A stretch of 64,000 nucleotides of DNA from Dietzia sp. JS16-p6b (GTDB lineage: Bacteria > Actinomycetota > Actinomycetes > Mycobacteriales > Mycobacteriaceae): positions 1,212,001-1,276,000 of the forward strand of contig NZ_CP024869.1 in the NCBI RefSeq assembly GCF_003052165.1. The letters are read 5' to 3'. Numbering within the stretch: position 1 is the first letter of the stretch; each line of letters opens with the position of its first letter. Shown here one piece after another: positions 48,020 through 57,293 of the stretch. The notes beneath the pieces are model-generated. The model was not told where the DNA came from, did no database searches, and saw nothing but the letters and a program-made list of their open reading frames with translations. Made by a program: the position numbers and the translations under genes.

Positions 48020-48846
48020 GCGTCCGGCTGGTCACCGACTCGAGCGCGGACATCCCCGAGGAGTGGGTCCGCGAGTTCGGCATCACCGTCGTGGGCCTTC
48101 ACGTGGTCGAGGAGGGCGACAGGGCGGTCTCGACGGCCGCGGTCACCCCGGACGAGCTGACCGCGATCTACCAGGAACTCTTGGACGAGCCGGACTGCAC
48201 GGGCATCGTCTCCGTCCATCTGTCGCGTGAACTCTCTCGCACGTGGGAGTCCGCCGCCGATGCCGCCACGAGGTTCGGTGGCCGGGTCCTGGTCTCGGAC
48301 TCCCGGTGTGCGGGGATGGCGTTCGGTGCCGCGGTCGCCCAGTGTGCCTGGGCGGCGAACAACGGTCTGGGACTGTCCGGAACCTATGAGCTCGCCGAAC
48401 GTCTCTGCCGGGGAGCGTCCACCTTCGCCGCCCTGGAATCTTTGGAGAGCCTGCGCCGGGGTGGCCGCATCAGTGCCCTCGCGGCGATCTTCGGCAGCGC
48501 GCTGGCGATGCGCCCGATCATCGTGTTGCGTGGTGGTTCTGTCGACCTCGCCGCCAAGGCCAGGACCACGACCAAGGCCCACGAGAAGTTGCGCGCGCTG
48601 CTTCGCGACGAGATCAGTCGAGGCGACGTCGTGGTGGTGGTCCACCATCACGAGGCGCCGGATCGGGCCCGGGAGATGGCCACCGAGATCCGCAAGGAGA
48701 CCCCGTTCCCCGAGCGGGTCCTCGTCGTCGAGTTCGATGAGGTCCTGGCCTGGCACCTGGGGCCCGGGACCGTGGGCGTCTCGGTGACGGACCTCGTCGA
48801 CACCGCATTCCCCATCCCCGCAGTCGCTCCACAGGACGGCACCTGA
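48016..48846 (+). CDS. DegV family fatty-acid-binding protein
   Basis: 276 residues. The DegV start VRLVTDSSADIP, the VSVHLSRELSRTW loop around the bound lipid head group, and SLESLRRGGRISA are typical. DegV proteins bind fatty acids and in Gram-positives can support fatty-acid phosphorylation; no kinase partner is nearby. ATG overlapping the phosphatase stop. Confidence 0.93.
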   Translation: MSVRLVTDSSADIPEEWVREFGITVVGLHVVEEGDRAVSTAAVTPDELTAIYQELLDEPDCTGIVSVHLSRELSRTWESAADAATRFGGRVLVSDSRCAGMAFGAAVAQCAWAANNGLGLSGTYELAERLCRGASTFAALESLESLRRGGRISALAAIFGSALAMRPIIVLRGGSVDLAAKARTTTKAHEKLRALLRDEISRGDVVVVVHHHEAPDRAREMATEIRKETPFPERVLVVEFDEVLAWHLGPGTVGVSVTDLVDTAFPIPAVAPQDGT

Positions 48847-48884
48847 GGGACCTCTCCGGGGCCCGGCCGGGGAGCGCGCCGGTC

Positions 48885-48890
48885 TAGTTT
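48885..48890 (+). promoter_or_regulatory. -10-like hexamer placed for leaderless comEA
   Basis: TAGTTT followed by 6 nt and the comEA ATG; no Shine-Dalgarno. Confidence 0.4.
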
Positions 48891-48896
48891 CGGCCC

Positions 48897-49847
48897 ATGT
48901 TCCCCGACACCCGGACTCGTCCCGCGGACTCCGACGACCCCGCCCGCGAGGCCGCGCTGCGCAGGCTCGCGAGTGTGACGGCCCTGGCGGAGCGGGCGTC
49001 CGTGCCCTGGGCGGACGCGGAGGCGGACGGGAGGCGGCCTGAACGGGTGCCACCCGAGCGTCCGGACCCGGCGGACTGGGCCGACCCCCCGTGGTGGAGC
49101 CGGGTCCGGTGGGCCCCGGACAGGATCGCGGGCGTTGCTCTGGTCGTGGTGGTGTTGGGCCTCGGTGGATTCTCCGTTCACCGTCTCCTGTCCGCGGTGC
49201 CCGAGGGCGCGCCGGTGCCGGAACTCCCGTTGGCCACCCCGGGGGTGACCGTCCCGGCGGACGGCGCGTCGGCACCGGGTTCGCCCCTGGCGCCAGCCGA
49301 GGCCGAGGCGGACTCGGCCGGGGCGGCCGGGCCGGTGGACGACGGGTCCGCGGGGCCCGTCGTCGTCTCCGTCGTGGGTCTGGTCGGGCGCAGCGGGTTG
49401 GTCACACTTGCCCCGGGCGCCCGGGTGGCGGACGCCCTCGACAGCGCCGGAGGGATTCTGGACGGCGGCGACCGCGACGGCCTCAACCTGGCACGGAAGG
49501 TGGCCGACGGCGAGCAGATCCTGGTGGGACTGGCGCCGGGCCCCGACGGCCCCCGCGGGCCGCGGAGCGGGATCGTCGGGGCCGGCGACCCGCCCGTGGA
49601 CGGCGGGCCGGCGCCGGCGGCGGGGCCCTCGCCCGGCGCGCCACCGTCGGGTGGGGGACTGGTCGACCTCAACACGGCGGATGCCACGACCCTCGAGACC
49701 CTGCCCGGGGTGGGGCCGGTGACCGCCTCCTCGATCCTGGCCTGGCGGGCGGCCAACGGGTCGTTCGCGAGCATCGATCAGCTGGCCGAGGTCGACGGCA
49801 TCGGCCCGGTGACGCTCGCCCGGCTCCGGCCGCTGGTCTCGGTGTGA
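48897..49847 (+). CDS. comEA: ComEA-family helix-hairpin-helix DNA-binding protein
   Basis: Membrane-anchored DNA receptor of the uptake machinery. 316 residues. A membrane anchor (IAGVALVVVVLGLGGF) is near residues 78-93, then a Pro/Ala linker, an SLBB-type domain (VVVSVVGLVGRSGLVTL) and a C-terminal double helix-hairpin-helix (VDLNTADATTLETLPGVGP ... EVDGIGPVTLARLRPL). The stop overlaps comEC (GTGA). Natural transformation is not generally established in this order. Confidence 0.93.
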   Translation: MFPDTRTRPADSDDPAREAALRRLASVTALAERASVPWADAEADGRRPERVPPERPDPADWADPPWWSRVRWAPDRIAGVALVVVVLGLGGFSVHRLLSAVPEGAPVPELPLATPGVTVPADGASAPGSPLAPAEAEADSAGAAGPVDDGSAGPVVVSVVGLVGRSGLVTLAPGARVADALDSAGGILDGGDRDGLNLARKVADGEQILVGLAPGPDGPRGPRSGIVGAGDPPVDGGPAPAAGPSPGAPPSGGGLVDLNTADATTLETLPGVGPVTASSILAWRAANGSFASIDQLAEVDGIGPVTLARLRPLVSV

Positions 49848-51316
49848 GCACCGGAGCGCCGCCACCCGAGCCTCCCGCCGTGCCGCCGCCCCCGCGGGCA
49901 TCCGCCGTGCCGCCGGCCCCGGCACCCGCCGCGCGTGACCTCCGATTGGTCGTCCCGACGCTCGCGCTGTTCGTCACCACCGCGGTCACCCTGGGGATGC
50001 GGCCGGCGGCGGCCTGCGCACTCGCGGTGGTACTGCTCGCCGCGGCGGTGATCGCTGTGGCCTGGTCGGTGTCCGTGGGAGCGGGGGAGCGCCCGGACCA
50101 CACGGCACTGTGGGTACTCGCGGTCGCATGTGCACTGGGGGCGATCGGCGCCGGCGTCCAGGCGGCGCGGTCGCACGCGCTCGCCGCGCATCCGTTGGTC
50201 TCGCTCGTCGACACCCGCACGGGTGTCGAGGGCGTGGTGACGGGGTTCGATCGCCCGCTGCGTCGAGGCGGGGTGATGGTCCCGCTGCGAGTGGAGGTCA
50301 CCGGATCAGGACAGTCGGCGCGAGTGGCCCGCCTCGACGTGGCGGTCCTGGCCAGGGAGGGGTGGCGGGATCTGGCACCGGGGACGCGGGTGCGGGCCTC
50401 GGTCATGGTGCTGGAGCCACGCTCTCCCGGGAACCCACCGGGCCTGCGCGCCCTGGCACCTCCGCGGGTGACCGGGGAGCCGGGGCCGACCGGCCGGGCA
50501 CCGGCGGCGGTGCGCGAACGGTTGAGAGTGGTCTCCGGGCGCGCACTCGAGGGCGAGGCGGCGGGGTTGCTCCCGTCCTTCGTGCTCGGTGACGAGGGCG
50601 GGGTGTCCGCGGAGACCCGCGACGGGTTCCGGGCCTCGGGGCTGGCTCATCTCGCGGCGGTGTCCGGGGCCAACACCACCTATGTGGTGGGGTCGGTGCT
50701 CCTGGCCGCCGCCGCGCTGGGGGCCGGACGGCGCGTCCGCGTTCTCGCCGCGGGGGTGGCGCTCGCGGGCTTCGTCGCGGTGGTGGGCCCGGAACCCGCG
50801 GTGTTGCGGGCGGCCGGGACCGGGGCGATCGGCCTGGCCGCGCTCAGTTCCCACCGGACAGGCCGCCCGTTGGCGGCGCTGGCCGGCGTGGTGTTGCTGG
50901 TGGCGATGCTCGATCCCGCCACGGCCACCGGCGCCGGGTTCGTCCTGTCCGTCACGGCGACCGCCGCGCTCGTGGTGGCGGCGCGGCCCGTGGCGATGCG
51001 TCTGCACCGTCCGTGGATGCCGGCTACGGTCGCGGACCTGCTGGCGGTCTGCGTGGTGGCCCATCTGGCGACCCTCCCGGTGCTGGTGGCCACGGGCCTG
51101 GAGACCGGTCCGTGGGCGCTGCCGGCCAACATCGCGGTGGCTCCGGTGGTGCCGCTGGTCACCGTGCTCGGGACCGCCGCCGCGGCACTGGGACCCGTAT
51201 GGCAGGACGGGGCGGTGTTGCTCGCGGCGGCGTGCGCTCCGGCACTGTGGTGGCTCGAGACGGTCGCCCGGATCGCCGTGGCCCTGCCCGGGTCGCCGGA
51301 TCTGACAACCGGGTGA
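49844..51316 (+). CDS. comEC: ComEC/Rec2-family channel protein, without metallo-beta-lactamase domain
   Basis: Putative DNA-translocation channel. 490 residues with about 10 hydrophobic segments. The competence motif reads HLAAVSGANTTYVVG. An N-terminal Pro-rich stretch precedes three membrane segments and an OB-like domain (GVEGVVTGFDRPLRRGG). The protein ends after the membrane domain; the C-terminal nuclease-like metallo-beta-lactamase domain of Bacillus ComEC is absent, as in mycobacteria. GTG start overlapping comEA. Confidence 0.92.
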   Translation: MSTGAPPPEPPAVPPPPRASAVPPAPAPAARDLRLVVPTLALFVTTAVTLGMRPAAACALAVVLLAAAVIAVAWSVSVGAGERPDHTALWVLAVACALGAIGAGVQAARSHALAAHPLVSLVDTRTGVEGVVTGFDRPLRRGGVMVPLRVEVTGSGQSARVARLDVAVLAREGWRDLAPGTRVRASVMVLEPRSPGNPPGLRALAPPRVTGEPGPTGRAPAAVRERLRVVSGRALEGEAAGLLPSFVLGDEGGVSAETRDGFRASGLAHLAAVSGANTTYVVGSVLLAAAALGAGRRVRVLAAGVALAGFVAVVGPEPAVLRAAGTGAIGLAALSSHRTGRPLAALAGVVLLVAMLDPATATGAGFVLSVTATAALVVAARPVAMRLHRPWMPATVADLLAVCVVAHLATLPVLVATGLETGPWALPANIAVAPVVPLVTVLGTAAAALGPVWQDGAVLLAAACAPALWWLETVARIAVALPGSPDLTTG

Positions 51317-51441
51317 CCCCGGGCACGGATCCGGAGTCGCTCGCGGAGTGGTCCTCGTGCTACCGGATGCGTCCGGTGTCCCCGCCGCGCATCATGGCCC
51401 GCACAGCACAGCTCCGAGACCATGACGAGGAGACGGGACGA

Positions 51442-52380
51442 GTGGGACTGATGAGAAGGAATGACGACCTGAACGGAAAGACCATCGTCGTCACGGGAGC
51501 CTCCAGCGGCTTCGGGCGTGGCGCCGCGATCGCCCTGGGCGCACGCGGGGCTCACGTCGTCCTGGCCGCCCGGCGCGGTGAGGTGCTCGAGGAGGTGGCC
51601 GCCCAGATCGCCGCGTCCGGTGGTTCTGCCGTGGCGGTGCCCACGGACGTCAGCGATTCCGAGGCCGTCGAGAACCTGGCAGCGGCCGCGGAGGAACACT
51701 TCGGCCCCATCGACGTGTGGATCAACAACGCCGCGGTCGGTGTGATGGGCCTGTTCTGGGAGGTGCCGCTTGCAGATCACGCCCGACTCGTCGACGTGGA
51801 TCTCAAGGGAATGATCTTCGGTGCCCACGTGGCACTGCGGCGTTTCACGGCCCGTGGCGAGGGGGTGCTGGTCAACGTGGGATCGGTCGCCGGAGAGGTT
51901 CCGCTGGCCTATCAGTCCACCTACTCCGCGGTCAAGGCGGGCATCACGAGCCTCGGTCGTTCCCTCACCGAGGAACTGCGACTGGCCGGGTTGGACGAGA
52001 CGGTGAAGGTCGGCACGATCCTGCCCTGGGCGGCCGACACCCCGTGGTGGGATCACGTCGGCAACTACACCGGCCACGCGCCGCGGCTGACGGCGATGGA
52101 CGACCCCGACCTGATCGTGGACGCGATCGTCGACGCCTGTACGAACCCGGACCAGGAACGCCCCGTCGGGCCGAAGGGGCGTGCCGCCCACACTTCGCAC
52201 CGGGTGTTCCGCGAGCTGACCGAGCGGTTCTCGGGAACGCTCTCCCGGGCCGAGATCGGTAACGGTGCGCGCGTACCGGACACCGCCGGCGCCATCCACG
52301 AACCGGTGTCCGTCGGCACCGCTGTTCACGGAGACACCCGGGCGCGGATGGTCGAGGAGGATGCCGACCCCGGTTCGTGA
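51442..52380 (+). CDS. Short-chain dehydrogenase/reductase
   Basis: 312 residues. The Rossmann motif TGASSGFGRGAAIAL, NNAAVGVMG, catalytic Ser in VNVGSVAGE and YSAVK provide a full SDR catalytic set. The C-terminal 80 residues are longer than the basic fold and of unknown role. GTG at 51442 with GAGGAG 8-9 nt upstream; ATG 51451 is the alternative. It lies between comEC and holA, where M. tuberculosis has none, so it is a likely insertion relative to that order. Confidence 0.87.
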   Translation: MGLMRRNDDLNGKTIVVTGASSGFGRGAAIALGARGAHVVLAARRGEVLEEVAAQIAASGGSAVAVPTDVSDSEAVENLAAAAEEHFGPIDVWINNAAVGVMGLFWEVPLADHARLVDVDLKGMIFGAHVALRRFTARGEGVLVNVGSVAGEVPLAYQSTYSAVKAGITSLGRSLTEELRLAGLDETVKVGTILPWAADTPWWDHVGNYTGHAPRLTAMDDPDLIVDAIVDACTNPDQERPVGPKGRAAHTSHRVFRELTERFSGTLSRAEIGNGARVPDTAGAIHEPVSVGTAVHGDTRARMVEEDADPGS

Positions 52381-52446
52381 GGGCGGTGGTGCGGGACTGA
52401 CGGACGTGCGTGGCACCATGTCATCTGTCGACGACGAGGAGCACAC

Positions 52447-53424
52447 ATGTCACCAGACTCTGCACCCGCCGCTCTGCATCTTGTCCTGGGTGAGGACGAG
52501 TTCCTCACCGAGCGCGCCACGGCCGGTGTCGTGGCGACCGCTCGGGCGGCGGCACCCGCGGGGGAGGACCCCCCCGTCGTCTCTCGGCTGGGCGGGCCGG
52601 AGGTCGGTGCGTCGCAGTTGTTCGAACTGCTCTCGCCGTCGTTGTTCGGCGAAGCCCGCATCGTGGTGATCACCGGGGCCGCGGAGCTGGGCAAGGACGC
52701 CCAGGCGGCGGTGATGGGCGCGGCCGTCGACCTTCCGGACCGGACCGTCATGGTGGTCCAGCACACCGGTGGCGGACGGGCGAAGTCGCTCGTGCCGGAC
52801 CTGCGGAAGGCCGGCGCTCAGGAGCACGCGGCCGGAAAAATCTCACGTCACACGGACGTGGTGGGATTCGTGCGCTCGGAGTTTCGTGGCCTCGACGTCC
52901 GGGTGGCCCCGGAGGCGTGTGAGGCCCTCGTCGAGGCGGTGGGCACCGACCTGAGGCAGCTGGCGTCGGCATGCGGCCAGCTGGTGGCCGACACCGGGGG
53001 GAAGGTCGATGTCGAGGCGGTGCGCCGCTATCACTCCGGTGTCGTGGGCGTCAGTGGTTTCACCGTGGCCGAGCGGGCGGTCACGGGGGACGTGGCCGGG
53101 GCGATCGAGGCGCTGGAATGGGCCATGCACACCGGGGTCCCGCACGTCGTGCTGGCAGACGCCCTCGCGGACGCCGTGAACTCCATCGCCATGGTGGGCA
53201 CGCAACGGGGCACCCCGCCCGCAGAGCTGGCGCGACAGGGGTTGCCCCCGTGGAAGGTCAAGAAGGTCACCGCGCAGACCCGGTACTGGTCCATCGATAC
53301 CCTCGGCCGGGCCCTCCAGGTGGTCGCCCGCCTCAACGGGGAGGTCAAGGGTCAGGCGGAGGACACCTCTTACGCACTGGAACGAGCGGTCCGTGCGGTG
53401 GGGTCGCTGGCGGGTGCGGCGTAG
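52447..53424 (+). CDS. holA: DNA polymerase III subunit delta
   Basis: Clamp-loader wrench that opens the sliding clamp. 325 residues, typical. It has the HolA N-terminus LHLVLGEDEFLTERA, GxARIVVITGA, the LACQL-type segment DLRQLASACGQLV and the C-terminal YALERAVRAVGSL. ATG with GAGGAG about 8 nt upstream. It is convergent with rpsT, as in other Mycobacteriales. Confidence 0.94.
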   Translation: MSPDSAPAALHLVLGEDEFLTERATAGVVATARAAAPAGEDPPVVSRLGGPEVGASQLFELLSPSLFGEARIVVITGAAELGKDAQAAVMGAAVDLPDRTVMVVQHTGGGRAKSLVPDLRKAGAQEHAAGKISRHTDVVGFVRSEFRGLDVRVAPEACEALVEAVGTDLRQLASACGQLVADTGGKVDVEAVRRYHSGVVGVSGFTVAERAVTGDVAGAIEALEWAMHTGVPHVVLADALADAVNSIAMVGTQRGTPPAELARQGLPPWKVKKVTAQTRYWSIDTLGRALQVVARLNGEVKGQAEDTSYALERAVRAVGSLAGAA

Positions 53425-53446
53425 AACACGACCGGTTGGACCGCGA

Positions 53447-53491
53447 CGAGGGCCCACCACGCGACCTCGATCGGTGCGGGGTGGGCCCTCG
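53447..53491. terminator. bidirectional hairpin between holA and rpsT
   Basis: Perfect 12-bp stem CGAGGGCCCACC / GGTGGGCCCTCG with a 21-nt loop, 22 bp after the holA stop. Confidence 0.65.
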
Positions 53492-53511
53492 GAGCCTCGA
53501 CGCGGCATTCT

Positions 53512-53534
53512 CCGCGGGGCTGTGCTCCCCGCGG
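53512..53534 (-). terminator. hairpin after rpsT
   Basis: CCGCGGGG / CCCCGCGG, 8 bp with a 7-nt loop, located 19 bp beyond the rpsT stop on the minus strand. Confidence 0.5.
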
Positions 53535-53553
53535 TGGGGGGGAGCGGGTCGCC

Positions 53554-53814
53554 TCAGAGTGAGTTGACGGCCTTGGCGAGCGACGACTTCTTGTTGGCGG
53601 CCTGGTTCTTGTGGATGACACCCTTGGTGGCGGCCTTGTCGAGCTGACGCGAGGTCGCGACGAGGAGGGCGCCGGCCTTGGCCTTGTCGCCGGCCTCGGT
53701 GGCCTCACGCAGGTTGCGGATGGCCGAACGCAGCGCCGACTTGATCGACTGGTTGCGCAGGCGGTTGCGCTCGTTGGTGAGGTTCCGCTTCTTCTGGGAC
53801 TTGATGTTGGCCAC
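53554..53814 (-). CDS. rpsT: Small ribosomal subunit protein bS20
   Basis: 30S protein binding 16S rRNA. 86 residues. The all-helical basic sequence [18 protein letters not shown] and [19 protein letters not shown] is diagnostic. GTG start with GAAGG 8 nt upstream. It has its own promoter 114 bp upstream. Confidence 0.98.
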   Translation of the reverse strand: MANIKSQKKRNLTNERNRLRNQSIKSALRSAIRNLREATEAGDKAKAGALLVATSRQLDKAATKGVIHKNQAANKKSSLAKAVNSL

Positions 53815-53927
53815 TGGTCACACCTTCGGTCGTGTCTCGACGGCCCCGCGGGGATCCGGTCGATCGGATGTCATGTCTCTCGTCCGCTCGAACGCGCGCT
53901 ACGCGATCCGGTGGACACCGACGACCG

Positions 53928-53956
53928 ACTTTACCAGCGGCGGCCTCACCGGCCAA
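53928..53956 (-). promoter_or_regulatory. promoter of rpsT
   Basis: On the minus strand TTGGCC (53951-53956), 17-bp spacer, TAAAGT (53928-53933). The predicted leader is about 105 nt. Confidence 0.65.
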
Positions 53957-53981
53957 AACGCGGCGGCCGGCCCTCGCCGCG

Positions 53982-54530
53982 TCAGCGCCACCCGTAATCC
54001 GAGCGCAGCCGGTCCGCGACCCGCTCGAACGTGCGGCGGGGGCAGACCGCGCCCTCTCGCCGGATGCCCTGCTCGGGGACGTCCAGCACCCGATCCAGGC
54101 GGACCCAGCTCGGTCGGTCCTCCACGTCCCACGGCCCGGTGCCGAGGGACTGCCAACTCTTGTCGTCGTCCCGCCTGGCCTGCGAGGAGAGCATCAGTCC
54201 GAGCAGACGATCGCCGTCGCGGCCCACCACCAGCACCGGGCGGTCCTTCCCGCGTCCGTCGGCCTCCTCGAACTCCACCCAGGTCCACACGATCTCCCCG
54301 GGGTCCGCCCGACCGTCGAGGTCCGGTGCGTAGGACAGCGTTCGCGCGCGACTCGCGGTGGGCACGGCCCCGGTCGTGGCGGGCCGTCCCGCCCCGACGG
54401 CCCCGGCCGTCGCGGGAGCGGTGATCCCGCGATCCTCGAGACGCCGTCGCACCTCGAGGGCCACCGTCGGTCCGTACTTTCGGCCCATCCGAGCCGCGGT
54501 GCGACCCATCCGGGCCCAGTCGATCGCCAT
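53982..54530 (-). CDS. PemK/MazF-like family protein
   Basis: 182 residues. The C-terminal half has the MazF/PemK fold signature GEIVWTWVEFEEADGRGKDRPVLVVGR and SSQARRDD, followed by SWVRLDRVLDV. The N-terminal ~75 residues are basic and Ala/Thr-rich. MazF-like proteins are mRNA interferases, but no antitoxin gene precedes it; the conserved solitary location next to rpsT suggests a housekeeping or modified function. Activity is not shown by the sequence. Confidence 0.82.
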   Translation of the reverse strand: MAIDWARMGRTAARMGRKYGPTVALEVRRRLEDRGITAPATAGAVGAGRPATTGAVPTASRARTLSYAPDLDGRADPGEIVWTWVEFEEADGRGKDRPVLVVGRDGDRLLGLMLSSQARRDDDKSWQSLGTGPWDVEDRPSWVRLDRVLDVPEQGIRREGAVCPRRTFERVADRLRSDYGWR

Positions 54531-54551
54531 GTCCGCCAGGGTAACCGCATC

Positions 54552-54557
54552 TAGGAT
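54552..54557 (+). promoter_or_regulatory. -10-like hexamer before the EthD-domain gene
   Basis: TAGGAT followed by 8 nt and ATG. Confidence 0.35.
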
Positions 54558-54565
54558 CCCGTTTC

Positions 54566-55306
54566 ATGGACGTGATCTTCGCGGTGGTGTGGTCGGACGA
54601 CACGGTGTGGTCGGACGACACGGTCGGGCCCGTTCCCGACGGCTCGGGCCTGCGGACGGAGATCGCCCGGGAGGTGGACGGCCCGCTCGCCGAGCTCGGG
54701 GTGGGCGAGTACGTGGTGAACGTCCGGGACGAGGCGGTCGCCGGCGCGATGATCGACGTGCAGGTGACCCCGCGACCGGTGCTGGCGGCGGTCCGCGCGC
54801 GGGTTCCGGTGGCCTCGGCCTCCGCGTGTGCCGACCTCCTCGACGCACTGCGTGGGCTGGGCCCGGTCTCCGCGTGGTCGGTCACCGCGTCGGAGCCGCT
54901 CCCCGTACCCGGGCCCGGAGGGGACGGGAGGTGCCCCGGGATGGCGAACCTGGCCTTCCTGCGGCGGCCGGAGCGTCTGCACCGCGACGAGTGGCTGCGC
55001 ATCTGGCTCGACGAACACACTCCGGTGGCGATCGAGACGCAGTCCACCACCGGCTACACCCAGCACGTGGTGGTCCGCGCACTGACCGAGGGGGCGCCGG
55101 AGATCGCCGGGATCGTCGAGGAGGTCTTCCCGATCGAGGCGGCCCGTGACCTCGGGGTGTTCTTCGATTCGCAGGGCAGTGACGAGCGGATGAGCGCCCA
55201 CATCCAGGCCATGACCGCCTCGACGGCCCGTTTCCTCGACGACGGAGCGGTCGACGCGATCCCCACGGGGCGGTACGTGATGGGTGTCCGGAGTCCGCGC
55301 GTGTGA
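54566..55306 (+). CDS. EthD-domain protein
   Basis: 246 residues with the dimeric alpha/beta-barrel layout of EthD proteins duplicated: an N-terminal half ending near VSAWSVTASEPL and a C-terminal half RPERLHRDEWLRIWLDEHTPVAIETQSTTGYTQ, in which the HRDEW...H pattern is EthD-like. EthD is needed for ethyl tert-butyl ether degradation in Rhodococcus, but most homologues have no known role. An 18-bp in-frame tandem duplication gives VWSDDT-VWSDDT at residues 8-19. Confidence 0.75.
   Translation: MDVIFAVVWSDDTVWSDDTVGPVPDGSGLRTEIAREVDGPLAELGVGEYVVNVRDEAVAGAMIDVQVTPRPVLAAVRARVPVASASACADLLDALRGLGPVSAWSVTASEPLPVPGPGGDGRCPGMANLAFLRRPERLHRDEWLRIWLDEHTPVAIETQSTTGYTQHVVVRALTEGAPEIAGIVEEVFPIEAARDLGVFFDSQGSDERMSAHIQAMTASTARFLDDGAVDAIPTGRYVMGVRSPRV
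54587..54622 (+). repeat. 18-bp in-frame tandem duplication in the EthD-domain gene
   Basis: Two perfect copies of GTGTGGTCGGACGACACG side by side, adding six residues near the N-terminus. Confidence 0.95.
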
Positions 55307-55363
55307 CAATGGGGTGATCGCCCGGTCGGACCGCACCCCGCCACGCCCGGGCCCGCCCGAGGA

Positions 55364-57223
55364 GTGATCGAGATTCCCAACTTCGCAGAGACGACGTTCA
55401 CCGATCCCGCCAGGATCAGGAACTTCTGCATCATCGCGCACATCGACCACGGCAAGTCGACGCTGGCCGACCGCATGCTGCAGATCACCGGTGTCGTCGA
55501 GGAGCGGCTCATGCGGGCCCAGTACCTCGACCGCATGGACATCGAACGCGAACGCGGCATCACCATCAAGGCGCAGAACGTCCGCCTGCCGTGGGTGCCG
55601 CGTTCCGGTGACCACGCGGGCGAGGAGATCGTGCTGCACATGATCGACACCCCGGGCCACGTGGACTTCACCTACGAGGTCTCCCGCGCTCTCGAGGCGT
55701 GCGAGGGGGCGATCCTGCTGGTGGACGCCGCGCAGGGGATCGAGGCGCAGACGCTGGCCAACCTGTACCTGGCGATGGAGAACGACCTCGAGATCATCCC
55801 GGTCCTCAACAAGATCGACCTCCCGGCGGCGGACCCCGAGCGGTTCGCCGAGGAGATCTCCCACATCGTCGGGTGCGAGCCGGACGACGTCCTCCGTGTC
55901 TCCGGCAAGACGGGCGCGGGGGTCGAGGAACTGCTGGACAGGGTGTGTGACGTGATCCCGGCGCCCGAGGGCGACCCCGACGCCCCCGCCCGCGCCATGA
56001 TCTTCGACTCGGTCTACGACACCTACCGGGGCGTCGTCACCTACGTGCGCGTGGTCGACGGATCGCTCCGACCCCGCGAGAAGGTCCGGATGATGTCGAC
56101 CGGCACCACGTACGAGGCCCTCGAGGTGGGGATCATCTCGCCCGAGCCCAAGGCCTCCACGGGCCTCGGGCCGGGAGAGGTCGGCTACCTCATCACCGGC
56201 GTCAAGGACGTGCGTCAGTCCAAGGTCGGTGACACGGTGACCAGTGCCCGGGGCGGCGCGGAGGAGCCACTGGCGGGATACGCCGAACCCAACCCCATGG
56301 TCTTCTCGGGTCTCTACCCGATCGACGGGTCCGACTACCCGGTCCTGCGCGACGCGTTGGACAAGCTGCGACTCAACGACGCCTCGCTGGACTACGAGCC
56401 GGAGACGTCGGTGGCGTTGGGTTTCGGCTTCCGCTGCGGGTTCCTCGGTCTGCTGCACATGGAGATCACCCGGGACCGGTTGGAGCGCGAGTTCAACCTC
56501 GATCTCATCTCCACCGCACCGAACGTGGTCTACCGGGTCGTCGCCGAGGACGGCAGCGAGCACCAGGTCACCAACCCGTCGTACTGGCCGGAGGGCAAGA
56601 ACCGCGAGGTCTACGAGCCGATCGTCAAGTGCACGATCATCGTGCCGAGCGAGTTCGTGGGGACCACCATGGAGCTGTGCCAGTCCAAGCGTGGCGAGAT
56701 GAAGGGCATGGACTACCTGTCCGAGACCCGGGTCGAGCTGCGCTACGTCATGCCGATGGGCGAGATCATCTTCGACTTCTTCGACTCCCTCAAGTCTCGT
56801 ACCAAGGGGTACGCGTCGATGGACTACGAGGAGGCCGGGGAGCAGGTCGCGGATCTGGTCAAGGTCGACATCCTGCTGCAGGGCGAGGCCGTGGACGCGT
56901 TCTCCGCGATCGTGCACCGTGACTACGCGCAGGCCTACGGCAACAAGATGACCGTCAAGCTCAAGGAGCTCATCCCGCGGCAGCAGTACGAGGTCCCGGT
57001 CCAGGCCGCGATCGGGTCCAAGATCATCGCCCGCGAGAACATCCGCGCGATCCGCAAGGACGTGCTGTCCAAGTGCTACGGCGGCGACATCAGCCGCAAG
57101 CGCAAGCTCCTGGAGAAACAGAAGGAGGGCAAGAAGCGCATGAAGTCGATCGGACGCGTGGACGTGCCCCAGGAGGCCTTCGTGGCGGCCCTGTCCGCGG
57201 AGTCGAGCTCCGACAAGAAGTAG
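55364..57223 (+). CDS. lepA: Elongation factor 4 (LepA)
   Basis: Ribosome-dependent GTPase that back-translocates or assists initiation and assembly. 619 residues. P-loop AHIDHGKST at 25-33, switch [25 protein letters not shown]; domain IV-specific ending with [17 protein letters not shown] and the [16 protein letters not shown] basic tail. GTG start with GAGGAG directly upstream. Confidence 0.98.
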   Translation: MIEIPNFAETTFTDPARIRNFCIIAHIDHGKSTLADRMLQITGVVEERLMRAQYLDRMDIERERGITIKAQNVRLPWVPRSGDHAGEEIVLHMIDTPGHVDFTYEVSRALEACEGAILLVDAAQGIEAQTLANLYLAMENDLEIIPVLNKIDLPAADPERFAEEISHIVGCEPDDVLRVSGKTGAGVEELLDRVCDVIPAPEGDPDAPARAMIFDSVYDTYRGVVTYVRVVDGSLRPREKVRMMSTGTTYEALEVGIISPEPKASTGLGPGEVGYLITGVKDVRQSKVGDTVTSARGGAEEPLAGYAEPNPMVFSGLYPIDGSDYPVLRDALDKLRLNDASLDYEPETSVALGFGFRCGFLGLLHMEITRDRLEREFNLDLISTAPNVVYRVVAEDGSEHQVTNPSYWPEGKNREVYEPIVKCTIIVPSEFVGTTMELCQSKRGEMKGMDYLSETRVELRYVMPMGEIIFDFFDSLKSRTKGYASMDYEEAGEQVADLVKVDILLQGEAVDAFSAIVHRDYAQAYGNKMTVKLKELIPRQQYEVPVQAAIGSKIIARENIRAIRKDVLSKCYGGDISRKRKLLEKQKEGKKRMKSIGRVDVPQEAFVAALSAESSSDKK

Positions 57224-57293
57224 GGGCCGCCCGACCCACGTCCGCTCCGACCCTGGTCTGACCCGACCCGCATCCGCCCCGGCCCCTGTCCAC

